From positions 12,928 through 76,927 of the forward strand of contig CALLKK010000002.1 of NCBI GenBank assembly GCA_938008435.1: DNA of 64,000 nt, read 5' to 3'. Positions 17,458-24,978 of the stretch are shown here, in pieces. Under the pieces are notes generated by a model. The model worked only from the letters and a program-made list of their open reading frames with translations, ran no database searches and was not told where the DNA came from. This DNA comes from an uncultured Steroidobacter sp. Lineage in GTDB: Bacteria; Pseudomonadota; Gammaproteobacteria; Steroidobacterales; Steroidobacteraceae. The translations under genes and the position numbers were made by a program. Each line of letters opens with the position of its first letter. Position 1 is the stretch's first letter.

Positions 17458-18191
17458 CGTTGCCTACTTTGATCATCACCGGCGTCAGCAGCGGCGTCGG
17501 ACTGTCCTTGGTTCGCCATCTGTCCGACCGGTTCCATGTGATCGGCCTTGTGCGCAAGCTCGATGCGGCCCGCGAGTCCTTCAAGGACCTCGCCCACGTC
17601 AGCCTGTATCAAGTCGACGTAGCCGATCAGGCAGCGCTTTCAGCCTGCCTCGATGAGGTCTTGAGCCGTCACGGCAGCCCGTCTTACCTCATCAACAATG
17701 CCGGCGTGAATATCGCCGGTTCATTGGAGCAACTCCAGCGTAGCGATCTCGAGCTGTCGCTGGCCGTCAACTTCCTCGCGCCGGCACTCATCATGAAGCG
17801 CCTGCTGCCTGCGATGAAAGCAAGCAACTTTGGCCGCATCATCAATATCACTTCGGGTGCGCCGCTCAACTGCTTCGCCGGCTATGCCGCCTATAGCGCG
17901 TCGAAGGCCGCGCTGAACGCGCTTACGGTGACGACTGCTCGCGAGCACGAAACCCTCAACATCAAGATCAATTTGATGAGCCCGGGTCCCGTGCGCAGCA
18001 ACATGGCACCGAATGCACCCATGGATCCGAGTGTCTGCCATCCGACCGTCGACTACTTGTTGAACCTCCCTGCCGACGGACCCACCGGCCGTTTCTTCTG
18101 GCTTGGCTACGAAATCCCTCTCGCTCCCGATCTCGAGGGCGTGCAGTGGCTGGAAGGCAAGGCTAGCGATCGCTTCAGGAAAGTGCTGTGA
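17454..18191 (+). CDS. Short-chain dehydrogenase/reductase in the nonulosonate operon
   Basis: 245-residue classical SDR with TGVSSGVGLSLV cofactor loop, NNAGVN, active-site Ser in INITSGAPLN and catalytic YSASK. An acidic residue after beta-2 is not obvious (VIGLVRKLDA), so NADP rather than NAD is possible. It is extra to the standard LegBCHGIF set and is coupled to both neighbours (ATGA and GTGA overlaps). It may act with the Gfo/Idh protein in supplying or tailoring an amino sugar; substrate unknown. Confidence 0.8.
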   Translation: MTLPTLIITGVSSGVGLSLVRHLSDRFHVIGLVRKLDAARESFKDLAHVSLYQVDVADQAALSACLDEVLSRHGSPSYLINNAGVNIAGSLEQLQRSDLELSLAVNFLAPALIMKRLLPAMKASNFGRIINITSGAPLNCFAGYAAYSASKAALNALTVTTAREHETLNIKINLMSPGPVRSNMAPNAPMDPSVCHPTVDYLLNLPADGPTGRFFWLGYEIPLAPDLEGVQWLEGKASDRFRKVL

Positions 18192-19111
18192 CTTTGAAGC
18201 TTGGCATCATCGGATTGAGCGAGGGGAACGGGCATCCCTTCTCGTTCTCCGCCATCATCAACGGCTATTCCGACGCTGGCTTAGCCGACTCGGGCTGGCC
18301 GGTGATCTACGAGTACGTGCGTCGCCGCGATCCGTCGGAATTCGAGTTTGCCGATGCACGCGTCACGCACGCGTGGACACAGGATCCCGACGTCACTCAG
18401 CGTCTGTGCCGGGCGTGTCGCATTCCGCATGCAGTGGACTCGCTCGAGGCCCTGCTCGGCAATGTCGACGCAGTCATCCTCGCACGCGATGACTACTCCG
18501 AGCATCTGCACATGGCCATGCCCTTCCTCAAGGCCGGCCTGCCCGTCTTCATCGACAAGCCTCTTACCGTCGAGCCGAAGGAGCTGGCGGCATTCCGGCC
18601 CTATTTGGAAAGCGGTCAGTTGATGTCGTGCTCCGGGATGCGATTCGCGACGGAGCTTGATGTCCCGCGCGCGCAATTTGCGGGATACGGCCAGGTGCAT
18701 CTGATCCGCGGCGCCATTCTCAACGATTGGGAAAAGTACGGAATCCATCTCATCGATGCGATCCTCAATGTCACGCCGGCACGGCCTGTCGCCGTAACGC
18801 CGCTTCGCGCCCGCCACCAATCATTGGCGGTTGCCATGGATGACGGCTCCTGCCTGCAGCTGGATGCGCTCGGCAAGATCGGCCGGTGCTTCCGCGTCGA
18901 CATCTTCGGCGAGCGAAAGATCTCCACACACGAGATCACGGATAATTTCAGCATGTTTCGCCGCCTGCTGTTTCATTTCATCCGGGGCGTCAAACTCCGC
19001 CAGCCGGCTATTCCGCCGGCGGACACACTGACGTCGATTCGTCTTCTCATCGCCGGCCGGCAGGCGCTTCTCACCAATCGCAGCGTGGAACTCCATGAAG
19101 TCGGGATATAA
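18188..19111 (+). CDS. Gfo/Idh/MocA-family oxidoreductase, PtmF-like
   Basis: 307-residue oxidoreductase of the Gfo/Idh/MocA type. The N-terminal Rossmann fold is recognisable (KLGIIGLSEGNGHPFSFSAI, VDAVILARDDYSEHLHMAMP) and the cofactor and substrate motif FIDKPLT is present. The sequence after GLSEGNGHP differs from the usual GxGxxG, so cofactor binding may be atypical. In Campylobacter, ptmF and ptmA sit in the same cluster and take part in amino-sugar precursor supply. The start is GTG 18188, overlapping the previous stop codon, and the 3' end overlaps the next gene by 17 bp. Confidence 0.72.
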   Translation: MTLKLGIIGLSEGNGHPFSFSAIINGYSDAGLADSGWPVIYEYVRRRDPSEFEFADARVTHAWTQDPDVTQRLCRACRIPHAVDSLEALLGNVDAVILARDDYSEHLHMAMPFLKAGLPVFIDKPLTVEPKELAAFRPYLESGQLMSCSGMRFATELDVPRAQFAGYGQVHLIRGAILNDWEKYGIHLIDAILNVTPARPVAVTPLRARHQSLAVAMDDGSCLQLDALGKIGRCFRVDIFGERKISTHEITDNFSMFRRLLFHFIRGVKLRQPAIPPADTLTSIRLLIAGRQALLTNRSVELHEVGI

Positions 19112-19919
19112 GCAGCTCTTCGATCTCACCGGAAAGACCGCCGTTGTCACCGGGGGCGTCGGCATCCTCGGCCGTCGCTTCTGCCGAGGCCTCGCCGAGT
19201 TCGGCGCGCAAGTTGCCGTGGTGGATTTGCGCGAAGAAGATGCCACGGCGCTGGCCAACGAGCTGGCTGCGGACTACGGAATCCGTTCGGCTGGCTTTGC
19301 CTGCAACGTCGCCGACCCTGCATCCGTACGCACCATGGTGGAGAACGTCGTCGAACGATTCGGCGCCATTCATATCTTGCACAACAATGCCGCCTCGAAA
19401 TCAGAAGACCTCGATGCGTTTTTTGCCCCGTTCGAAGACTACTCCATTGAAGAGTGGCGCCGCATCATGTCCGTCAACATCGACGGCATGTTCCTCGTGG
19501 CGCAAACTGTCGGCAAGCAAATGATCAAGCAGCGCTCCGGCGGCAGCATCATTCAAACTTCGTCGATATATGGAATCCTGGCGTCCGACAAGCGGATCTA
19601 TGAAGGCTCTTTCTATCTCGGACGTCAGATCACCAACCCGGCGGTATATTCCGCATCCAAGGCTGCGGTCTGCGGCCTGACGCGCTGGCTCGCCGCGAAC
19701 TGGGCGGAACACGGCATCCGTGTCAACACGCTCATACCTGGCGGTGTCGAGAGCGGCCAGAACGACGAGTTCAAGAAGAAGTACTCTGCCCGAGTACCCA
19801 TGGGCCGCATGGCACAGGCCGACGAGATGGTTGGGGCGTTGATCTACCTCGCCTCCGATGCGTCGAGCTACGTGACCGGTCAGGAAATCATCGTCGACGG
19901 CGGTCTGAGCGCCTGGTAA
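19095..19919 (+). CDS. ptmA: Short-chain dehydrogenase/reductase, PtmA-like
   Basis: 274-residue classical SDR: TGGVGILGRRFCRGLAEFG cofactor loop, VVDLREEDA with an acidic residue after beta-2 (NAD preference), HNNAAS, the active-site Ser region QTSSIYGILA, YSASKAAVCGLTRWLA and DGGLSAW at the C-terminus. It matches the position and length of PtmA in the Campylobacter legionaminic acid locus. It overlaps the Gfo/Idh gene by 17 bp. The exact reaction is not settled from sequence. Confidence 0.78.
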   Translation: MKSGYKQLFDLTGKTAVVTGGVGILGRRFCRGLAEFGAQVAVVDLREEDATALANELAADYGIRSAGFACNVADPASVRTMVENVVERFGAIHILHNNAASKSEDLDAFFAPFEDYSIEEWRRIMSVNIDGMFLVAQTVGKQMIKQRSGGSIIQTSSIYGILASDKRIYEGSFYLGRQITNPAVYSASKAAVCGLTRWLAANWAEHGIRVNTLIPGGVESGQNDEFKKKYSARVPMGRMAQADEMVGALIYLASDASSYVTGQEIIVDGGLSAW

Positions 19920-19957
19920 TCGAGCAACGCACACAATTGAGCACAGGGATTCACGTC

Positions 19958-20935
19958 ATGAACAGACGCGTCACGATCGTGATGTACCACTTCGTCCGCA
20001 ACTTGCGGCGCTCGCGATATCCCGAGATCAAGGGACTGGATCTCGCCGATTTCGTCGGTCAACTCGAGTACATCAGCAAGCACTACAACGTCACCACGAT
20101 GGAGGACGTGATCGAAGCGGCCCACAACAAGGACAAGAAGCTGCCGGAGCGCGCGCTGCTCCTGACGTTCGACGATGGCTACGCCGAGCACTTCCACACG
20201 GTCTTCCCGCTCCTCGACCGGCTTGGAATGCAAGGCTCATTCTTCCCCCCGGCCCGCGCGGTGCTGGAACGCCGGGTGCTCGACGTGAACAAGATTCATT
20301 TCTTGCTCGCATCCCAACCCGACAAGTCGAAGATCGTCTCCGCCCTCGAATCCGAAGTTGCCGCAAACGCGAACGCCTATTCCTTGCAGCCATTGGAGTA
20401 CTATCGCCAAACCTACGCGCATCCCAACCGCTACGACACTGCCGAGGTCGTGTACATCAAGCGCATGCTGCAAAAGGCGCTGCCGGAGGATCTGCGCGCC
20501 CGGATCGTCGATGCCCTCTTCCGCGACTTCGTATCGTCGGACGAAGCTGCCTTTGCCGAAGAGCTTTACGTGACGCCGGAACAGCTTCGTTGCATGCTCC
20601 GCCATGGCATGTTCATCGGCAGCCACAGCTACGATCATTACTGGCTCGACACGCTGACGCCGCAAGAGCAGCAACGAGAGGTCGTGCGCTCCATGTCGTT
20701 CCTTCGCGACCTCGGGTGCAATATGGATAGTTGGGTTATGTGCTACCCCTACGGCGGGCACAACAACACGCTTCAAGGTATCTTGACCCAGAATCACTGT
20801 GCCATAGGGCTCGCCACCGAGGTAGATATCGCTGACCTAGACAAGCACAGTCCATTGGCACTACCAAGAATCGACACCAATGACCTTCCCAAGCGCGGTG
20901 ACGCACCTTGCAACGACTGGACTCGCGCCGCCTAA
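19958..20935 (+). CDS. Polysaccharide deacetylase family protein (NodB domain)
   Basis: 325-residue protein with a NodB homology domain: TIVMYHFVRN near the N-terminus, the metal and catalytic Asp pair in LLTFDDGYAEHF, the zinc ligands in SHSYDHYWL and a late MCYPYGGHNN motif. No signal peptide is visible, so it would act in the cytoplasm, on a nucleotide- or lipid-linked sugar or on a free sugar. The ATG 19958 gives the typical YHF start; an upstream TTG is less likely. It is 38 bp after ptmA and 20 bp before the DUF4910-like gene, so probably still in the leg operon. Confidence 0.8.
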   Translation: MNRRVTIVMYHFVRNLRRSRYPEIKGLDLADFVGQLEYISKHYNVTTMEDVIEAAHNKDKKLPERALLLTFDDGYAEHFHTVFPLLDRLGMQGSFFPPARAVLERRVLDVNKIHFLLASQPDKSKIVSALESEVAANANAYSLQPLEYYRQTYAHPNRYDTAEVVYIKRMLQKALPEDLRARIVDALFRDFVSSDEAAFAEELYVTPEQLRCMLRHGMFIGSHSYDHYWLDTLTPQEQQREVVRSMSFLRDLGCNMDSWVMCYPYGGHNNTLQGILTQNHCAIGLATEVDIADLDKHSPLALPRIDTNDLPKRGDAPCNDWTRAA

Positions 20936-20955
20936 GTTCTTGAGGAGAACCCGAT

Positions 20956-22263
20956 ATGCCATCAATGATGCAGATCCTGGCCGACCTGACTCCGCTCAAT
21001 CGCGTCGTATGTTCGGATGATTACGACAAGACCATTGAGTACATGAAGAAGGTGCTCCCATTCGAGGAGCTATCTTTCAGCCATGATGAAGCGTACAACG
21101 GCTGGGTCATTCCGCCGAAGTGGAACGTGCGAGAAGCGAAGATCCTCCGCAACGGCAAGGTCATTTACGACGGTACCTGGCATCCAATGGCCGTCATTGC
21201 TCTATCGATCCCATTTCGCGGCAAGGTATCCCGAGAGGAATTGCGCCAACATTTGCACTACGACCACCGTTACGACGATAGCATCCCTTTCCATTTCCGC
21301 CAGCTGTTCCGCAGCTGGAACCGTGACTGGGGCTTCTGCGTACCCAAGCGCTTCTATGACGCTCTCGAGCCCGGCGACTATGAAGTCATCATCGAAACGG
21401 ATGAGTCTCCCGGTACCCTCCGGATGCTCGAGTTCACATTACCTGGCCGCGTCGAAGAAACGATCGTATTTGGAACGAATCTGGATCATCCTGGCGTTTC
21501 TAACGATGGGCTCGCGGGCGTCGTCGTCGGTATTGAACTGTTTAGACGACTCGCCAAGCGCTCCACGAACTTCACATACCGGCTCGTGCTGCCGCAGGGA
21601 ATCATCGGCACCGAGTTCTACCTCGGCAAGCAAGCACCGGAGCGCCGCAAACAGTTGCTGGAAGGCGTGATGCTGGAAATGCTTGGCTCACGTACGGAGC
21701 TTGCGCTTCAGCATTCTCGGTCTGGCTCTTCCAACATCGAGTACGCCCTGGAGCAGGTATTGAAGACAAGTGGTGTCCAGCATCGCGTGGGCGCGTTCGA
21801 GAGCTGGCTCCTCAATGACGAATACATCTGGGAGGCGTACGGCATACCAATGGCGTCCCTCTCACGCTTCCCCTATCCGGAGTATCATTCCGATCGCGAT
21901 AACGTAACAGCTATCTCCGAGAGCGCCCTCAACGAGGCAGTGGACGTCCTGGAGAAGGCCATCGATATCGTTGAATGTTCCCCTCTCGTGACCAAACGAT
22001 TCGAGGGAATTCTGTGTTTGTCGAACCCGCAATACGACCTGTACATCGACCCTGGTCAAGTCGTTTTTGGTGACGGACCCGACGAAACACGACGCCGCAT
22101 GCGCCTACTGATGGATACGATCCCCACCATCACGAGACCGGTCACCATTCGTCAAATTGCGGAAATGGTGGAACTTCCTATTGACGTCGTCGCTCAATAT
22201 CTCGAGAAGTGGCGAGCAAAAGGACTCATCGACATCAGGGGTAATGCCGTCAGCCCCACATGA
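20956..22263 (+). CDS. DUF4910/M28-like hydrolase with C-terminal winged helix
   Basis: 435-residue protein resembling the DUF2172/DUF4910 aminopeptidase-domain family. The N-terminal region runs to about residue 165. An M28-like core follows, with putative metal ligands H178 and D184 in NLDHPGVSNDGLAG, a possible catalytic Glu near 220 in IIGTEFYL, and H311 in PYPEYHSDRDNVTAI. Residues about 375-435 look like a winged helix (PVTIRQIAEMVELPIDVVAQYLEKW). No signal peptide is seen. GAGGAG lies 8 bases before the ATG. The family is often met in surface-glycan clusters and its biochemistry is poorly known. Here it closes the nonulosonate operon after a NodB deacetylase, so an amide-cleaving role on an N-acylated sugar is an attractive inference. 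Confidence 0.68.
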   Translation: MPSMMQILADLTPLNRVVCSDDYDKTIEYMKKVLPFEELSFSHDEAYNGWVIPPKWNVREAKILRNGKVIYDGTWHPMAVIALSIPFRGKVSREELRQHLHYDHRYDDSIPFHFRQLFRSWNRDWGFCVPKRFYDALEPGDYEVIIETDESPGTLRMLEFTLPGRVEETIVFGTNLDHPGVSNDGLAGVVVGIELFRRLAKRSTNFTYRLVLPQGIIGTEFYLGKQAPERRKQLLEGVMLEMLGSRTELALQHSRSGSSNIEYALEQVLKTSGVQHRVGAFESWLLNDEYIWEAYGIPMASLSRFPYPEYHSDRDNVTAISESALNEAVDVLEKAIDIVECSPLVTKRFEGILCLSNPQYDLYIDPGQVVFGDGPDETRRRMRLLMDTIPTITRPVTIRQIAEMVELPIDVVAQYLEKWRAKGLIDIRGNAVSPT

Positions 22264-22343
22264 TGGCCATCCCTGGGCCCTCCGAACTAAGCGCAGCTGC
22301 CTGGCCGAGAAACCTCGGACTGATAGCCCGGATTCCTTGATAC

Positions 22344-22369
22344 CAAGTTAGCTGCGCTTCTCTAACTTG
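22344..22369. terminator. Inverted repeat between convergent genes
   Basis: CAAGTTAG and CTAACTTG form a perfect 8-bp stem with a 10-base loop. It lies in the 198-bp spacer where the leg operon meets the oppositely transcribed transferase gene. An alternative 10-bp pairing exists between AAGCGCAGCT (22289-22298) and AGCTGCGCTT (22350-22359), plus a small CCGAG/CTCGG hairpin at 22305-22318. There is no U-tract on either strand, so termination would be non-canonical. Confidence 0.4.
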
Positions 22370-22461
22370 AGTGTGCGCTCCCAAACCTCAGCAACGCCTT
22401 CGACGCACGCTTGCTGTCCAATGCTACTCTTACCGCCACCTCCTTTCGCCACCTCGCGCCG

Positions 22462-23967
22462 TCATCGTTCGTTAGATTGAAGTACCCGAGTAGCCAACGC
22501 CACCATACTATCTGGCAGGTACCTCTTGACTTTCCTACTGATCCAGTAGCGCAGACGTCTGAGTGGGTGATACCAGCGCACACGCGCCGCCAAAGCCACC
22601 AGCGCAGACGGCCTGGCAGGATGCCCCACTATCTCTTGATTGATTGGATCGTAGTGTCGGTACTCGATATCTCGGGCAATCATGAAATGCCCGAACATCT
22701 GGGCGCCCACTTTCGGCAAGGGCTTCAGATTCCGGTCATTGAGCAACGCAATGACCTCATCATGAGTCGACGGGGTGTAACATGAACCACCGTACTCATA
22801 CACATCTCTGCCAATCAGAATCGATGGCACACCTGCGAAGGCCGCCTCAATACTTACGGTCGATCCGAAGGTCACGACCTTCTCCGCCGCCTCCATAAGC
22901 GCATAGGTATCTATCCGCTCCTCGGCACCGATCACACGTACGCGAGATCGATCCAATCGGGCAATTGCCTCCGTCTGACTGTTCTTGAGCCCAGCCAGAT
23001 GCGGATGCACACGAAGCCACAGGCGAATATCTGGATCCAATCGAGGATCATTAATGATGGCCTCTAATCCCACCATCTGGTTCCTATAGACCGGATTGTC
23101 ATACCCTTCGACAGCAATGAACTCGAACTCTGAGGAGTTGAAGATTACGATATTCCTCTCCTCCCGCGAGAAGTCAGGCGGCAGCAAGCCCTTCGCTTGG
23201 TGCTCTTTGAACTTGGCCTCCGGGAAATTCCGCCCCGAGCCGTACCGTCTATCGTTGTAAAAGCGTACCGCCAATTCTTCCCGTCGCTGAGGCTCGGACG
23301 CTGCCCGTTCCCAAAGTGCGACCATGTCCTTTTTCTTTCGCTCGAGATCGTGAAAGTAGGTCCCTCGCACCAGAATATATTTGTCGCTTGAATGACCCAT
23401 CTCGTAGGTCACGAACTCGATTCCCGCCTCCTGCGCTAGTCGAACCAGTGGCATCTGAGAGGAACGCCTACCGTTGAAGAGATAGATGCGATCCGGTCTG
23501 AACATTGGCAGGTGGCGTTTAAACCACCGGTATAGCCCTACGCTCGTTCTAAGGTTGTTGGACACGAGCTCACGTTCTTTTCTCAAGTCCGGACGAGGAT
23601 CAATGAGTACAGTCACCACAGACGAGGCGGCACCGAATCCCAAATTCACTCCATCTACCTCGAACTTCTTGAGATCATCGACCGTCGAAAAGACGGGTTC
23701 GTCGAACTTCAGGTCCTCCTCGGTGAAGGTCACTTCATGAACTCTTACTCCTGACAGTGCTGGCGCAGAAAGAGCAGAATCGAGCCGCGACCTACAAAGA
23801 CGACATGCAAGACTGTCATGACGGCTGTTCGATGGGCACGCGAACAATGCGCCACGGCACACAACGAGATCGACAGAGTCTCCATCGGCAAGGTGCTGCA
23901 CGGACAGCTCCAAAGGCACACCAAACGTTGCGTTCAGCACATCGTCAACGAAAATCAAGACCCGCAT
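22462..23967 (-). CDS. Capsule-type glycosyltransferase-like protein with N-terminal four-Cys motif
   Basis: 501 residues. The C-terminal half resembles capsule polysaccharide transferases of the KpsS/Capsule_synth kind with a GT-B fold (IVIFNSSEFEFIA, LWLRVHPHLAGLKNS, VVTFGSTVSIEAAFAGVPSI, IGRDVYEYGG). Residues 37-58 hold C-x6-C-x10-C-x2-C, suggesting a metal or Fe-S site. A helical, basic C-terminus may touch the membrane. No nonulosonate transferase is obvious elsewhere, and this gene faces the CMP-nonulosonate operon, so it is a candidate transferase. GGAG is 8 bases before the ATG. The four genes at 22.4-26.8 kb on this strand are spaced 21-39 bp. Confidence 0.55.
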   Translation of the reverse strand: MRVLIFVDDVLNATFGVPLELSVQHLADGDSVDLVVCRGALFACPSNSRHDSLACRLCRSRLDSALSAPALSGVRVHEVTFTEEDLKFDEPVFSTVDDLKKFEVDGVNLGFGAASSVVTVLIDPRPDLRKERELVSNNLRTSVGLYRWFKRHLPMFRPDRIYLFNGRRSSQMPLVRLAQEAGIEFVTYEMGHSSDKYILVRGTYFHDLERKKKDMVALWERAASEPQRREELAVRFYNDRRYGSGRNFPEAKFKEHQAKGLLPPDFSREERNIVIFNSSEFEFIAVEGYDNPVYRNQMVGLEAIINDPRLDPDIRLWLRVHPHLAGLKNSQTEAIARLDRSRVRVIGAEERIDTYALMEAAEKVVTFGSTVSIEAAFAGVPSILIGRDVYEYGGSCYTPSTHDEVIALLNDRNLKPLPKVGAQMFGHFMIARDIEYRHYDPINQEIVGHPARPSALVALAARVRWYHPLRRLRYWISRKVKRYLPDSMVALATRVLQSNER

Positions 23968-24006
23968 CGACCGTTCTCCAAAGCTAGTACGATCCCCACC
24001 CGCGAC

Positions 24007-24957
24007 TTAACTCACACTTGCCCGAAAACCGAGCATTGATGCCATACACTTGACCGAGCATTTCACAACCGCCGCGTCCAACCGACCATATCGAATAGCT
24101 CTTCCAAGGTGCGCGCGGGCCTTGCCCGGGTTCGAACGCGCCAACAGATCCGCAGCGTCCACGTGGTAGCTCGCCAATATTTTGCGATGAACCTTCACAA
24201 TCTCTGGCTCCGGCTCCAGGGCCATGATCTTTCTACGCCCCTCAATCTGATGCCGTAACACGTGCTCCACACGGTTGGACACGTTCGTCGAGTGCAGACG
24301 GCGTAAGAAACCCACTTCTCGATCAACGCCTATATCGAACCGCAACGCAATCCTATAAAAGAGATCGTAGTCTTCCCCGGCCTGGAGTTTTTCATCGAAA
24401 CCGCCGACTTCCTTGAACACTGTTGTCCTTAGTAGAGCCGATCCGGTAATGGTGAAGTTCTCGCTAGCCAAGATACGTCTAGCATCGTAGGAACGTAACG
24501 TACCCTGTTCCGTCAACCCCGCAGCCTGAAACAAGTCGAGAAGCTCTGCACATGTTTCGAAATGGCTATGCTCCCACGAACCTCGTTCATTGAAGTTTCG
24601 ATAATCGGTGAAAGTTACGGCTGCCTTGGGATTTCCCTTTAACCATTCACATTGCCGCTGCAGCTTCTGAGGCAGCATGATGTCATCGGCATCGAAGAAT
24701 CCAATGAACTCTCCCTTCGCCAAACGAGCCCCGTGATTTCTCGGAGCGGCCCCACCTCCGCTATTAGGCTGGCTCACCAGCGTCACGGATGGAAACTTGG
24801 TTTTGACGATCTCACGTGTGTCATCGGTAGAACCGTCGTCGACGACGATCACCTCCACTGACGGATACGATTGCGACAGGACGCTCGTTAATGTTTCCTC
24901 GATGAATCGGCCAGCGTTGTACGCAGCGATTACAACCGACACTAAACCAGGGATCAC
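24007..24957 (-). CDS. Family 2 glycosyltransferase
   Basis: 316-residue GT-A enzyme: VSVVIAAYNAGRFIEETLTS, EVIVVDDGSTDDT, the DxD-type motif in FFDADDIMLP, and GGFDEKLQAGEDYDLFYRI in the acceptor region. No membrane segment is apparent, so it probably works on the cytoplasmic face on a lipid-linked glycan. The GTG start at 24957 has AGGTGA about 8 bases upstream. It lies between the ABC flippase gene (21 bp) and the capsule-type transferase gene (39 bp). Confidence 0.88.
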   Translation of the reverse strand: MIPGLVSVVIAAYNAGRFIEETLTSVLSQSYPSVEVIVVDDGSTDDTREIVKTKFPSVTLVSQPNSGGGAAPRNHGARLAKGEFIGFFDADDIMLPQKLQRQCEWLKGNPKAAVTFTDYRNFNERGSWEHSHFETCAELLDLFQAAGLTEQGTLRSYDARRILASENFTITGSALLRTTVFKEVGGFDEKLQAGEDYDLFYRIALRFDIGVDREVGFLRRLHSTNVSNRVEHVLRHQIEGRRKIMALEPEPEIVKVHRKILASYHVDAADLLARSNPGKARAHLGRAIRYGRLDAAVVKCSVKCMASMLGFRASVS

Positions 24958-24978
24958 GCTCGATTCACCTGCGTTGTA

